Shown piece after piece: positions 25,339 through 34,617 of a stretch of DNA of 64,000 nucleotides. The number at the start of each line of letters is the position of its first letter. Positions within the stretch are counted from its first letter, which is position 1. Both the position numbers and the translations under genes were made by a program. Source of the DNA: an uncultured Prevotella sp. (lineage in GTDB: Bacteria; Bacteroidota; Bacteroidia; Bacteroidales; Bacteroidaceae); assembly GCA_900556465.1 (NCBI GenBank), contig USPK01000002.1, positions 3,789-67,788 of the forward strand, written 5' to 3'. The notes under the pieces were generated by a model, which was not told where the DNA came from, made no database searches, and saw only the letters and a program-made list of their open reading frames with translations.

Positions 25339-26778
25339 ATGTATAAGAAAACCAAGATTGTAGCCACCATCTCAGACGCACGGTGCGACATCGGCCTGCT
25401 CCGCGACCTCTACGAAGCGGGCATGAACGTCGTGCGCCTGAACACGGCCCACCAGGACGCCGAAGGCATGCGGCGCGTCATCAACAACGTGCGCGAGGTG
25501 TCGAGCCATATCGCCGTGCTTGTCGACACCAAGGGCCCCGAGGTGCGCACTACGCGCTGCGAGCAGCCCATAGACTTCCGCAAGGGCGACATAGTCCGCA
25601 TCGTCGGCGAGCCCGGCCGCGTCACGACGGCCTCGTGCATCGCCGTGAGCTATCCCGGCTTCGTGGCCGACGTCGGTGTCGGCGCCCATGTGCTCATAGA
25701 CGACGGCGACCTGGGGCTTTACGTCGAGGAAAAGGAGGGCGACGCCCTGCTCTGCCGCGTAGAGAACGACGCCACGCTCGGTTCGCGCAAGAGCGTCAAC
25801 GTACCGGGCGTGCGCATCAACCTGCCGGCCCTGACCGAGCGCGACCGGGCCAACATCGCCTTTGCCATAGAGGCCGACGTCGCCTTCATAGCCCACTCGT
25901 TTGTCCGTTCGCGCGAGGACGTGCTCGAAGTGCGCCGCCTGCTCGACGAAGCCGGCAGCGACATCCGCATCATAGCCAAGATAGAAAACCAGGAGGGCGT
26001 GGACAACATCGACGAGATTCTCGAGGCAGCCGACGGCGTCATGGTGGCGCGCGGCGACTTGGGCATCGAAGTGCGCCAGGAACTCATCCCCGGCATCCAG
26101 CGCCGCATCGTGGCCAAGGCTATCCGCGCTCACAAGCCCGTTATCGTCGCCACGCAGATGCTGCAGAGCATGATTCGCAACCCGCGGCCCCTGCGCACGG
26201 AGGTGACGGACATTGCCAACGCCGTCTATTCGCACGCCGACGCCCTGATGCTCAGCGGCGAGACGGCCTACGGCGACTACCCCGTGGAGGCGGTCCGTGT
26301 CATGGCCACCATAGCCCAGCAGGCCGAGAAGGACAGCTTCGAGCTCTTCGGCGACGTGGACATCCCCCTTTCCGAGAGCCCCGACGTGACGGAATTCTTC
26401 GCCAAGGAAGCCGTCATGGCCACGAAGCGCATGCGCCTGGCCGCCATCATCACGGACAGCTACACGGGGCGCACGGCCCGCTACGTGTCGTCCTTCCGAG
26501 GCAAGTGCATCATCCTGGCCATATGCTACAAGGCGCGCACCGTGCGCCACCTGGCCCTCTCCTACGGCGTCTACGCCATCTATATGCCCATGAAGAGCTA
26601 CGGACACGAGTTCCTCCTCGCCGCCCTGCGCAAGCTCCTCTCCGACCGCATGGTCAAGCTCGACGACCGCATCTGCTACCTCGGGTCGCAGCGCAAGGAG
26701 CAACGCACCTCGTTCATGGAGATGAACATCGTGAAGAATCTCTTCGAGTCGGAGGGGAAGGAGACCTTCCCCAACTGA
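25339..26778 (+). CDS. pyk: Pyruvate kinase
   Basis: The 479-residue protein starts MYKKTKIVATISDARCDIGLLRDLYEAG and has the TIM-barrel motifs LVDTKGPEVRTT, IIAKIENQEGVDNIDEI (with the active-site Lys), MVARGDLGIEV and ATQMLQSMI. An ADP-binding stretch, LMLSGETAYGDYPVEAV, follows. It converts phosphoenolpyruvate and ADP to pyruvate and ATP. The C-terminal allosteric domain (FFAKEAVMATKRMRLAAIITDSYTGRTARYVSSFRG) is intact. The gene is followed 22 bp later by an O-methyltransferase, consistent with an operon. Confidence 0.97.
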   Translation: MYKKTKIVATISDARCDIGLLRDLYEAGMNVVRLNTAHQDAEGMRRVINNVREVSSHIAVLVDTKGPEVRTTRCEQPIDFRKGDIVRIVGEPGRVTTASCIAVSYPGFVADVGVGAHVLIDDGDLGLYVEEKEGDALLCRVENDATLGSRKSVNVPGVRINLPALTERDRANIAFAIEADVAFIAHSFVRSREDVLEVRRLLDEAGSDIRIIAKIENQEGVDNIDEILEAADGVMVARGDLGIEVRQELIPGIQRRIVAKAIRAHKPVIVATQMLQSMIRNPRPLRTEVTDIANAVYSHADALMLSGETAYGDYPVEAVRVMATIAQQAEKDSFELFGDVDIPLSESPDVTEFFAKEAVMATKRMRLAAIITDSYTGRTARYVSSFRGKCIILAICYKARTVRHLALSYGVYAIYMPMKSYGHEFLLAALRKLLSDRMVKLDDRICYLGSQRKEQRTSFMEMNIVKNLFESEGKETFPN

Positions 26779-26800
26779 CCCGAGCCACCCGCCCAAGCCC

Positions 26801-27433
26801 ATGACTCCCGAGCTCGAAGACTACGTGCTGGCGCACATTTCCCCGGAGGACGACTACCTGTACCGCCTCTACCGCGCTACGAACACGCACTTGCTGCGCC
26901 CGCGCATGGCCTCCGGGCACTTGCAGGGGCTCATCCTGCGTATGCTCACGCGCCTCATCGCCCCGCGCGAGGTGCTCGAGATCGGGACCTATTCGGGCTA
27001 CTCGGCGCTCTGCATGGCCTCGGCTATGGCCCCGGGCACCGTGGTGCGCACGTACGAGATCAACGACGAGCAGGAGGACTTCACCCGCCCGTGGCTCGAG
27101 GGTTCGCCCTACGCCGCGCGCATCGAGTTCGTCATCGGCGACGTGCTCCAACTCCTGCCCGGCTCCGGGCTCCAGTTCGACATGGCCTTCATCGACGGCA
27201 ACAAGCGGCAGTACGTGGACTACTACGAGCTGGTCCTGGCCCACTTGCGACCGGGCGGTTACATCTTGGCCGACAATACCCTCTGGGACGGACACGTCGT
27301 AGACCCGGCCTACGACCGCGACGCGCAGACGCTCGGCATCCGCCATTTCAACGACGTGGTCGCGGCCGACGAACGCGTGGAAAAGGTCATCCTGCCCCTG
27401 CGCGACGGCCTGACGCTCATCCGCCGCAGGTAG
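26801..27433 (+). CDS. SAM-dependent O-methyltransferase (COG4122 type)
   Basis: The 210-residue class I methyltransferase has VLEIGTYSGYSALCMA for the SAM-binding motif I, then VVRTYEINDEQEDF and GSGLQFDMAFIDGNKRQYVDYYELVL with the metal-binding Asp (FIDGNK). It ends with DGHVVDPAYDRDAQT and DGLTLIRRR. This fits the catechol/caffeoyl-CoA-like O-methyltransferases, which use divalent metals and act on small catechols. The substrate is unknown. Between pyk and rbfA in the same direction, it is probably part of one transcript. Confidence 0.88.
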   Translation: MTPELEDYVLAHISPEDDYLYRLYRATNTHLLRPRMASGHLQGLILRMLTRLIAPREVLEIGTYSGYSALCMASAMAPGTVVRTYEINDEQEDFTRPWLEGSPYAARIEFVIGDVLQLLPGSGLQFDMAFIDGNKRQYVDYYELVLAHLRPGGYILADNTLWDGHVVDPAYDRDAQTLGIRHFNDVVAADERVEKVILPLRDGLTLIRRR

Positions 27434-27495
27434 GCCGCCTGCCCGCAGGCCCGCGGCCGCCCCGCCTTATTTCATCACCCCTTTACACTATTCTT

Positions 27496-27831
27496 ATGGA
27501 AACAACCCGTCAACAAAAAATAGCCCGCCTCCTGCAAAAGGAGCTGAGCGATATTTTCCAGCGCCAGACGCAGGCAACCCATGGCCTGCTCGTCTCGGTC
27601 TGCACCGTGCGCATCAGTCCCGACCTGAGCGTGTGCCGGGCCTACCTGAGCGTGTTCCCCTCGGAGCGCGCCAAGGAAGTAGTGGACAGCATCAACCAGC
27701 ACGCCCGCGAGGTGCGCTATGAGTTGGGCACGCGCGTGCGCCACCAGTTGCGCATCATTCCCGAGCTGCGCTTCTTCGTGGACGATTCGCTGGACTACAT
27801 CGACCACATCGACGAGCTCCTGAAACACTGA
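27496..27831 (+). CDS. rbfA: 30S ribosome-binding factor A
   Basis: The 111-residue protein starts METTRQQKIARLLQKELSDIFQRQ and contains LVSVCTVRISPDLSVCRAYLSVFP and YELGTRVRHQLRIIPELRFFVDDSLDYIDHIDELL, the KH-type fold of RbfA. It assists late 30S subunit maturation. ATG 27496 was selected; an upstream frame to 27091 is antisense-like noise over the methyltransferase. It is 62 bp after the methyltransferase and 38 bp before the permease. Confidence 0.95.
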   Translation: METTRQQKIARLLQKELSDIFQRQTQATHGLLVSVCTVRISPDLSVCRAYLSVFPSERAKEVVDSINQHAREVRYELGTRVRHQLRIIPELRFFVDDSLDYIDHIDELLKH

Positions 27832-27869
27832 GCCCGGCTGCTCCCCCTCTCCCCTTTTTCTTTCGCATT

Positions 27870-29102
27870 ATGAATCTGCCATTCTTCCTGGCGCGCCGCT
27901 ACCTCTTCTCCAAGAAGAGCCACAGCGCCATTAATATCATTTCGGGCATCTCGGCGTGCGGCGTGGCGCTGGCTACGGCGGCGCTCATCTGCGTGCTGTC
28001 CGTCTTCAACGGCTTCCGTGACCTCATCGGCGGCCTCTATTCCACGTTCGACCCGCAGTTGGAGATTGTTCCCGTCAAGGGCAAGTTCGTCGCCGCGGAC
28101 GACGCGGCGTTGCGGCGTGCCGTCGGCGTGCAGGGCGTGGCCCTGGCCTCGGCCTGCCTGGAAGAGAATGCGCTCATCCTCTACCGCGGCAATCCGCTCG
28201 TGGTCACTATCAAGGGCGTCGACGCGAACTTCGGCCGCGTCACGGGCGTAGACAGCATCGTCTACACCCCGGCGGGCGCTTCCGTCGCCCTGCCGGAGCT
28301 GAGCGTCGCGGGCTTGGACTATGCCGTCCCCGGTTATGGCATGGCCTGTCGCATGGGGGTGGATTTCGGCCAGCTCCAGATTTGTGCCCCGCGCCGTGGG
28401 GAGCGCATCAACCTGGTTAATCCCGTGGAGAGCTTCAACGTGGCGGACATCTTTTCGACCAATCTCTATTTCCAGGTGAACCAGCGGCGTTACGACGACG
28501 TCTATCTGCTCACGTCGCTCGACTTTGCCCAACGCCTTTTCGAGCAGGAGGGGCGCGTCACATCGTTGGAGCTGAAGTTGCGCGACGGGGTCGACGCCGA
28601 CGAGGTGGAGCGCCGCGTGGCCGCCGCCGCGGGGCCGGGCTTCGAGGTGCGCAACCGTATGGAGCAGCACCAGGAGACGTTCAAGGTGATGGAGGTCGAG
28701 AAACTCATGGCCTATGCCTTTCTCACGTTCATTGCTCTCGTGGCCTGCTTCAATATTATCGGCTCCGTCTCCATGCTCATCATCGACAAGCGGGAAAACA
28801 TCCTGACGCTGCGCAGCCTGGGCATGGAGGACCGCACCGTGTCGCACATCTTCCTCATCGAGAGCCTGCTCATCACGGTGGTGGGCGCGGTGTGCGGCGT
28901 CCTGTTGGGCTTGCTGCTCTGCTGGTTGCAGCAGACGTTCGGCTTCCTGAGTCTGGGCGGCGAAGAGGGCAGCTTCATCGTCGACGCTTATCCCGTCAGC
29001 GTCCAACTGCTCGACGTGGTACTCGTCTTTGTGACGGTGGTCGTCGTCGGCTTCCTCTCCGTCTGCTATCCGGTGCGCTACCTCAGCCGCCGCTTCCTGT
29101 AA
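27870..29102 (+). CDS. LolC/LolE-type ABC transporter permease
   Basis: The 410-residue protein starts MNLPFFLARRYLFSKKSHSAINIISGISACGVALATAALICVLSV. It has one N-terminal helix, a large periplasmic domain (about 50-270) and three C-terminal helices with the FtsX-like region (YAFLTFIALVACFNIIGSVSMLIIDKRENILTLRSLGME). This layout matches LolC/LolE subunits that extract lipoproteins from the inner membrane. No ATPase gene (LolD) is adjacent. It is last in the aroQ-pyk-OMT-rbfA run and is followed by 21R copy 5, which lies at its 3' end before the convergent sbcC. Confidence 0.9.
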   Translation: MNLPFFLARRYLFSKKSHSAINIISGISACGVALATAALICVLSVFNGFRDLIGGLYSTFDPQLEIVPVKGKFVAADDAALRRAVGVQGVALASACLEENALILYRGNPLVVTIKGVDANFGRVTGVDSIVYTPAGASVALPELSVAGLDYAVPGYGMACRMGVDFGQLQICAPRRGERINLVNPVESFNVADIFSTNLYFQVNQRRYDDVYLLTSLDFAQRLFEQEGRVTSLELKLRDGVDADEVERRVAAAAGPGFEVRNRMEQHQETFKVMEVEKLMAYAFLTFIALVACFNIIGSVSMLIIDKRENILTLRSLGMEDRTVSHIFLIESLLITVVGAVCGVLLGLLLCWLQQTFGFLSLGGEEGSFIVDAYPVSVQLLDVVLVFVTVVVVGFLSVCYPVRYLSRRFL

Positions 29103-29104
29103 CT

Positions 29105-29188
29105 ACGGGAATAGGGCCCGTCGCTACGGGGCTAAGGCCCGTAAAAACGGGGCTAGGGACAGTTTTTCCTGTCCTAAGCCCCGTTTCT
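29105..29188. repeat. 21R interspersed repeat, copy 5 (4 x 21 bp)
   Basis: Units start at 29105, 29126, 29147 and 29168. Units 3 and 4 are inverted: ACGGGGCTAGGGACAG pairs with CTGTCCTAAGCCCCGT, with compensatory GGACAG/CTGTCC changes relative to the family consensus. TTTCT follows the hairpin. The copy fills the 109-bp gap between the convergent permease and sbcC genes and may terminate both. Confidence 0.9.
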
Positions 29189-29211
29189 CGTGTTCCAGGC
29201 CTGCTCCGGGC

Positions 29212-32200
29212 TCAGCCTATCTCGATGCGGCTGCGGCCTCCCGCCGGCAGCTTGACCAGGCGTACCTGCGGACTGATCTGAGAGCGAATCTGGTCGGTGT
29301 GACTGATGACGCCTACCTTGCGTCCCTGCGTGTTCTCCAGATTAGAGAGCGCGCTCATGACGAGTTCGAGCGAGTCGTGGTCCAGGTTCCCGAAGCCTTC
29401 GTCGATAAAGAGGCTGCCTATGGAAAGTCCTTCGGACGAGAGCGAGGCCAGGCCCAGGGCGAGCGCCAGGCTGACGACGAACGTCTCGCCGCCGGAGAGG
29501 GAGTAGACGTAGCGGTGCTGGTCGAACATGTCGCGGTCGATGATTTCGAGCGTCAGGCTGTCGGGCACGGCACGCAGTTCGTAGCGCGGCGAGAGCTGGC
29601 GCAGCTGGTAGTTGGCGTGGTCCACGAGGTAGCGGAACGTATAGTGCTGGGCCGCCTCGCGGAACTTCTTGCCGTCGGCACTACCGAAGAGCTGGTCGAG
29701 CCGGTTCCACTCGTCGCGGTCCGCCCGGGCGGCGCTGAGGCGCCCGTCGTAGGCGGCGGCTTTCCGTTCGCACGTCTCGTGGGCCCTTAGGCGCAGGTTG
29801 ATTTGCCCCAGTTGCTCGCGCAGCTGGGCTTCTTCGTCCTTCAGCTTCGCGGCGGTCTCGGTCAGCCGTTCCCGGGTCTCGTCGGCCTCGTCCGAGGGCC
29901 GGTCGGGAGCGCCCTGCAGCTTCAGCAGCGCCTGCCGGGCGGCGTCGAGCCGGCTGTCGGCCAGGGCGACGGCCTCCTTGAGCCCGTGGATGCGGTCGCG
30001 CAGGGCCTTCCAGTCGCGCCGGTCGGTGAAGATGGCGTCCAGTTCGGCGAACTGCACGGGCGAGTGCGCGCCGTTGTAGCGCAGTATCCACTGGTCCATT
30101 TCCTCTGTCCTGTCGCGCAGCTCGCGTTGCTTCGTGGCCCGTCCCTCGGCAAGGTTGCGCTGCGTGCCCTGCAGCAGTTTGAGCTTGCCGGCGGCCGCTT
30201 CGTGGGCGGCGCGGGTCTGCGTCTCGGCGGTGCGGGCCTTGTCGATTTCGCCCTGGAGGCGTTCCTCCTCCTTCTCGGGCGTCCCGTCGCCGAAGAGGCG
30301 GACCAGCTCCTGCCGCTTGTTGGCCAGCGTCTCGAGTATGACGTCGCGCGTCTCGGCCGCCTGCTGTGCCGCGCGGCGCGCTTCGCCTTCGTTGTGCTCG
30401 GCGGCTTTCACCTCTTCGCGTAGCAGGGCTTCGCTGCGTTGGCATCCCTCGAGCTCGCGGCACGTTTGCTGCCAGTCGCGGTAGAGGGCCGAGAGCCGCA
30501 GGCGGAAGTTGTCGGGGCTGTTCTTCCATTCGCTGAACCAGCCCGACAGGGTCACCATCTCGTCCAAGTCAGTGTAGAGCTCGCCGCACGAGCGGTCGGA
30601 GAGCTGCATGGCCTGCTCGGTGTCGGCGGCCGAGGCCGAGGCTATCTGGAACTGCGTGCGGAGGCTGTCCAGGTAGGTGTGGTCGTCGGCCATTTGGGTG
30701 TCGAGCGCGCTGATGGCTTCGTTGAGCCGGTTGATGTGTTGCTGGTGGTAGTTGAACGTTTCCAGGTCGGTGCGGGCCTCTTCGACGGCGCGCTTCGTAT
30801 TATCCGTGAGCAGCCCTATCATAAGGCGGCGGGCGTCGCGGTTGACGGAAGCGGAGCAGTCCTTAAAGGAAGGGTCGAGGTCCGCACAGGCCTGCCACTC
30901 CTCCACGTCGGCGCGCTGGCGCTCCTCCTGTTCGTCCAGGTTCTGGCGCTCGGCGCGCAGCCGGGCCTCGCCGGCCGCCAACTGCTGTTGCAGGGCGGCG
31001 AAGCGTTCGCGGCGGCCGGCAAGCTCGTCGGAGATTTCCTTGAACTCCTTGCCCAGGTTGGTGAGCAGCTCGCCCAGTTCGCGTTCCGTCTCCGTGTGGT
31101 AGGGGTGGTGCGTGGCGCCGCAGACGGGACAGGCCGTGCCCTCCTTGAGCTGCTTGCGCAGTTGGACGATGTTCTCGCTCTGGCTCAGCGTGAGGGCCAC
31201 GTTGAGGCGGTTGTACGTCTCCTCGCTCACTTTCAGCTCCGTGCCGGCGCGCTCCAGGTCCTTGCGGGTCTGTTCCTGCTCCAGCTCGTGGCGTTTTAGC
31301 TCGGCCTGTTTGTCCTCAATGGCCTCGTAGCCCAGGGAAATGCGGCGCCAGAGGGCTTGCGCGCGTTCCAGGCCCAGCAGGCGGTTGCGGTTGTCGGCAA
31401 ACCGCTGCTGGAGTTCCACGCTGTCGTGTCCCTGGTTGGTCTGGCGGTGGATGAGGAGCTCGCTCTTCAGGGCCGCCATGCGGGCCTGGTCGGCCTGTTG
31501 CTTCTTCTCGAGCGACTCGGACGTGGCCGAGAGGTCCGATTGCTTTTTCTGCAGGTCTACGTACCGCTTGTGCAGCTCCTCGTTGCGGTGCGTCTCGGTG
31601 GTGAGGACGGTGAGCTTGTCCTTGACCAGGTCGAACTTGTCGAACATCAGGCGGTGGACCGACAGGGCCTGCTGGTGGAGTTGGTGTTGCTCGAGTTCCT
31701 GGAGCGTGCGGGCCGTCTGCTCGCGCTTGGCGGCCAGGCGCGAGGAGTGTTCCTCGAGCGAGCGGGCCGAGTGGGCCACCTGTTCCTCCGCTTTGTGGAG
31801 CTGCGCCTCTATTTCCGTTATCTGGCCCGTCAGGGCGTGTCCGTGGCTGATGACGGGCCGGCGCTGCGCCATCTGCCGCTCGGCGTCGTTCACCCGTTCG
31901 CGGGCCGTGTCGAGCTGTGCGGCGGTCTGTTGCAGCTGCTTCTCTTCGGCCGCAATCTGTTGGGCGGCGGCGTCCTCCTGGCGCTTGGCCTCCTCGATGT
32001 CGTTGCGTCGCAGGACAATCTGTTGGTAGAGCGACTGGACCGGGAGCAGCGAGTCGTAGCGGTTGAGGAGCAGCTCCTCGCTGCGGAGGCCGACGTACTG
32101 CCGGTGGGCGGCGGCGTCCTCGGCCTCGCGCTCCTTCACCAGGGCGGCGGCCGCGTCGAAGTCGTCGTACCACTTCAGCTGCCGGGCCACGAGCTGCCCC

Positions 32201-32967
32201 TTGCGCGCCGCCGACTCGGCCGAGGCCGACAGCAGCGTGCGCTTCTCGTTGAGTTCCGCCAGTTCGTCGGGCTGGAGCCGGTCGTGCAGGATGCCTGTGA
32301 TGACGTTCTCCAAGTCCTCCACCGAGCGGCGCGCCTGGTCCGTCAGCTCGTGAATCTTTTGCGAGATGCGCCCGTATATTTCCGTTCCGGTGAGCTTCTC
32401 GAGCAGGGCCGACTTCTCGTCGCGCCGCGCCCGCAGGAAGTTGGCAAAGCTGTTCTGGGCCAGCATGACGGTGCGCGTGAACTGGGTGTAGTCCAAGCCG
32501 ATGATTTCGGGAATGCGCGCGGCTACTTCCTTCTCCGGCACCGTCTCGCGCCGTGGCGAGAGCTGGCGGAGCGAGCGCACCACGCTGTCGTACGTTCCGG
32601 TGCGCTTGAGGCGCAGGCCCCAGCTCGCCTCGTAGCGGGCGCCGTCGGTGGCTGTAAATTCCACACGACAGTAGCCCTCGCGGCAGCCGCGCCGCAGGAT
32701 GTTGCGCACGTCGTTGGCCTGGATGGCCTGCGCCCGGTCCTCGTTCTTCTTCCAGCTGTCGCCCTGGAGGCGCTCCACGTTGTCGAGGCGCGGCGCATGG
32801 TTGTAGAGCGCCAGGCAAACGGCGTCGAGGATGGTGGACTTACCGGCGCCCGTGTCGCCCGTAATGGCGAAGAGGCCGGCCGAACGCAGCGGCTCCTTGG
32901 TGAAGTCGATGATTTGTTCGCCCTCGAGCGAAGTGAGGTTGCAGATAGTTATCTTGTCGATTTTCAT
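29212..32967 (-). CDS. sbcC: Exonuclease SbcC, ATPase subunit
   Basis: The 1251-residue SMC-like protein starts MKIDKITICNLTSLEGEQIIDF with Walker A GDTGAGKST (about 37-45). Long coiled coils carry a zinc hook, CPVCGATHHP, near the middle. The C-terminal half has the signature SLSGGETFVVSLALALG and Walker B FIDEGFGNLDHDSLELV. With SbcD it opens hairpins and palindromes and trims DNA ends. It overlaps no neighbour; sbcD starts 39 bp upstream on the same strand, as in the usual sbcDC operon. An enzyme that cuts hairpins is interesting beside genome-wide inverted repeats such as 21R. Confidence 0.94.
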   Translation of the reverse strand: MKIDKITICNLTSLEGEQIIDFTKEPLRSAGLFAITGDTGAGKSTILDAVCLALYNHAPRLDNVERLQGDSWKKNEDRAQAIQANDVRNILRRGCREGYCRVEFTATDGARYEASWGLRLKRTGTYDSVVRSLRQLSPRRETVPEKEVAARIPEIIGLDYTQFTRTVMLAQNSFANFLRARRDEKSALLEKLTGTEIYGRISQKIHELTDQARRSVEDLENVITGILHDRLQPDELAELNEKRTLLSASAESAARKGQLVARQLKWYDDFDAAAALVKEREAEDAAAHRQYVGLRSEELLLNRYDSLLPVQSLYQQIVLRRNDIEEAKRQEDAAAQQIAAEEKQLQQTAAQLDTARERVNDAERQMAQRRPVISHGHALTGQITEIEAQLHKAEEQVAHSARSLEEHSSRLAAKREQTARTLQELEQHQLHQQALSVHRLMFDKFDLVKDKLTVLTTETHRNEELHKRYVDLQKKQSDLSATSESLEKKQQADQARMAALKSELLIHRQTNQGHDSVELQQRFADNRNRLLGLERAQALWRRISLGYEAIEDKQAELKRHELEQEQTRKDLERAGTELKVSEETYNRLNVALTLSQSENIVQLRKQLKEGTACPVCGATHHPYHTETERELGELLTNLGKEFKEISDELAGRRERFAALQQQLAAGEARLRAERQNLDEQEERQRADVEEWQACADLDPSFKDCSASVNRDARRLMIGLLTDNTKRAVEEARTDLETFNYHQQHINRLNEAISALDTQMADDHTYLDSLRTQFQIASASAADTEQAMQLSDRSCGELYTDLDEMVTLSGWFSEWKNSPDNFRLRLSALYRDWQQTCRELEGCQRSEALLREEVKAAEHNEGEARRAAQQAAETRDVILETLANKRQELVRLFGDGTPEKEEERLQGEIDKARTAETQTRAAHEAAAGKLKLLQGTQRNLAEGRATKQRELRDRTEEMDQWILRYNGAHSPVQFAELDAIFTDRRDWKALRDRIHGLKEAVALADSRLDAARQALLKLQGAPDRPSDEADETRERLTETAAKLKDEEAQLREQLGQINLRLRAHETCERKAAAYDGRLSAARADRDEWNRLDQLFGSADGKKFREAAQHYTFRYLVDHANYQLRQLSPRYELRAVPDSLTLEIIDRDMFDQHRYVYSLSGGETFVVSLALALGLASLSSEGLSIGSLFIDEGFGNLDHDSLELVMSALSNLENTQGRKVGVISHTDQIRSQISPQVRLVKLPAGGRSRIEIG

Positions 32968-33006
32968 TGTCGTACGGTTTAGGGGGATAGGGGCAGGGCC
33001 TGCGTC

Positions 33007-34248
33007 CTACTCTGTCGTCATCGCTTCGCGGGCGGCGCGTTCAAAGCGCGTTGCCAGTTCGTCGGGCATGGCGTCGTGGTATTTGTGCTCGAATACGCGG
33101 CGGGCCACGTCGATGGGTTCGAGCGTGCGGAGCGACTCGGGGACTGCGGCCGCGGCGTCGGCGTCGGGGGCCGCGGGCGTTTCGCGCACCATGCGGCACA
33201 GGCGGACGGCGCGGTCGGCCAGGAGCTGCGTCACCTCGTTGAGGAGGGCGGGCTCGGGCTGGCGTTCCTCGACGCGTATCTCCAGGTAGGGCCACGTCGA
33301 GTCGTCGGGCTCGGCCGAGCGGAGCGGCAGGGCGGCGCAGGCCTCCAGGACCTCGCCCGGCGAGGCCGCGCCCCGCTGCGGGATGGAGACGAGGCGGCGC
33401 TGCGGCGTGTATTCGATGCGGCTCACCTCGACGTGCCCGGCGGCGTCGATGCCGACCTGTGTCACGCCGTGGTGGTAGCCTTTCTCCGAGAACGACATGG
33501 GCAGCGCGCTCCCGGCGTAGTAGACGGCGTGGCGCTTGTCGCCTACGCGCTGCGCCTGGTGCAGGTGGCCCAGGGCCACGTAGGCCGCGCCGCAGTCTAC
33601 GGCCGCCACGTCGACGCAGTCCTGCCCGCCCACGACAAGGCGTTCGCTGTGCTCCCCGGCGCAGATTTCGGCCCCCGCGGCGTAGAAGTGGGCCGCCACG
33701 ACCACGGGCAGGCCGCGGAAGTCGCTTTTGCGCAGCCGCCGCGTCAGGTGGTCCAGGTACCAGGCTATGCCCTCCTGCGCCGAGAGCCCCGAGGGGTAGT
33801 CCGACGGCCGCAGGAAGGGCAGGGCGAAACAGACCACCTGCGCCTCGGGCCCCTGCCGCGAGCTCAGCGGAAGCAGCAGGTTGTCGAAGTCCGGTGTGTC
33901 GCTCGCTTCGTCGCGACGAACCACGCCGCGCACGTATATGTTGAGCGGCCGGAGCAGTTCGCTCGTCGTCTCCAGACGGCTGGCCGAGTCGTGGTTGCCT
34001 GCGGTGACGACCACCTGCAAGCCGGGGACGGCCTGCGTGGCGCGGACCAGAAAATCGTAGTAAAGGCGTTCGGCCGCGGCCGACGGGTTGGCCGAGTCGA
34101 AAACGTCGCCCGTGATGAGCAGGGCGTCGGGCTGGCGCGTGCGCAACGTGTCCAGCAGCCACTCCAGGAAGTGGCGGTGCTCCTCGAGGCGGCTGTAGTT
34201 GTGGAACGTGTTGCCCAGGTGCCAGTCGGCGGTATGGATGATGTTCAT
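33007..34248 (-). CDS. sbcD: Exonuclease SbcD, nuclease subunit
   Basis: The 413-residue metallophosphoesterase starts MNIIHTADWHLGNTFHNYSRLEEH. Visible metal-binding motifs are DWHLG, ALLITGDVFDSANPS, TAGNHDSASR, and VALGHLHQAQRV. The C-terminal capping domain follows. It supplies Mn2+-dependent 3'-5' exonuclease and hairpin endonuclease activity with SbcC. A TAACTTTG -7 box lies about 44 bp upstream of the ATG. The C-terminal stretch (TPAAPDADAAAAVPE) is Ala-rich. Confidence 0.95.
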   Translation of the reverse strand: MNIIHTADWHLGNTFHNYSRLEEHRHFLEWLLDTLRTRQPDALLITGDVFDSANPSAAAERLYYDFLVRATQAVPGLQVVVTAGNHDSASRLETTSELLRPLNIYVRGVVRRDEASDTPDFDNLLLPLSSRQGPEAQVVCFALPFLRPSDYPSGLSAQEGIAWYLDHLTRRLRKSDFRGLPVVVAAHFYAAGAEICAGEHSERLVVGGQDCVDVAAVDCGAAYVALGHLHQAQRVGDKRHAVYYAGSALPMSFSEKGYHHGVTQVGIDAAGHVEVSRIEYTPQRRLVSIPQRGAASPGEVLEACAALPLRSAEPDDSTWPYLEIRVEERQPEPALLNEVTQLLADRAVRLCRMVRETPAAPDADAAAAVPESLRTLEPIDVARRVFEHKYHDAMPDELATRFERAAREAMTTE

Positions 34249-34291
34249 AAGCTAAGTCTTGAGGCCGGCCGACTGGCCGGCTGTTAATCGG

Positions 34292-34299
34292 CAAAGTTA
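34292..34299 (-). promoter_or_regulatory. -7 promoter element for sbcDC
   Basis: The minus strand reads TAACTTTG, an exact TAnnTTTG match, about 44 bp before the sbcD ATG. No -33 TTTG at 19 bp. The rest of 34249-34617 holds 21R copy 6 and otherwise no recognised feature. Confidence 0.5.
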
Positions 34300-34412
34300 A
34301 GTTTTTTCGTTGAGGCGGCGCAGTTTCTTCCGGGAAAAGTGAGCGCCTTTTTTTGCCCCTTCGCGTCGCGCGGCGGCCGGTCCTGCCGCGCCCGCTCCCT
34401 GTCCCTCTCGCC

Positions 34413-34475
34413 ACGGGCCTTAGCCCCGTAAAAACTGGGCCTATTCCCGTAAAAACTGGCCTTAGCTCCGTTCTT
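34413..34475. repeat. 21R interspersed repeat, copy 6 (3 x 21 bp)
   Basis: Units start at 34413, 34434 and 34455 with CCTTAG, CCTATTC and CCTTAG boxes, all in one orientation. It lies between the sbcD promoter and the GH20 stop codon. No tail motif is evident. Confidence 0.9.
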
Positions 34476-34617
34476 TCCGTCATTAGCCGCGTCCGCGCGC
34501 CGACGGCGGCAGGCGCGCGGCACAGTGGGATACGAAGACCGCCCACCGGCTCCCGGAGGAGCGGCGGGCGGCGGAGAAATGGCCGGACGGCGCAGGCGGA
34601 GAAAGCGCCGCGGCGCA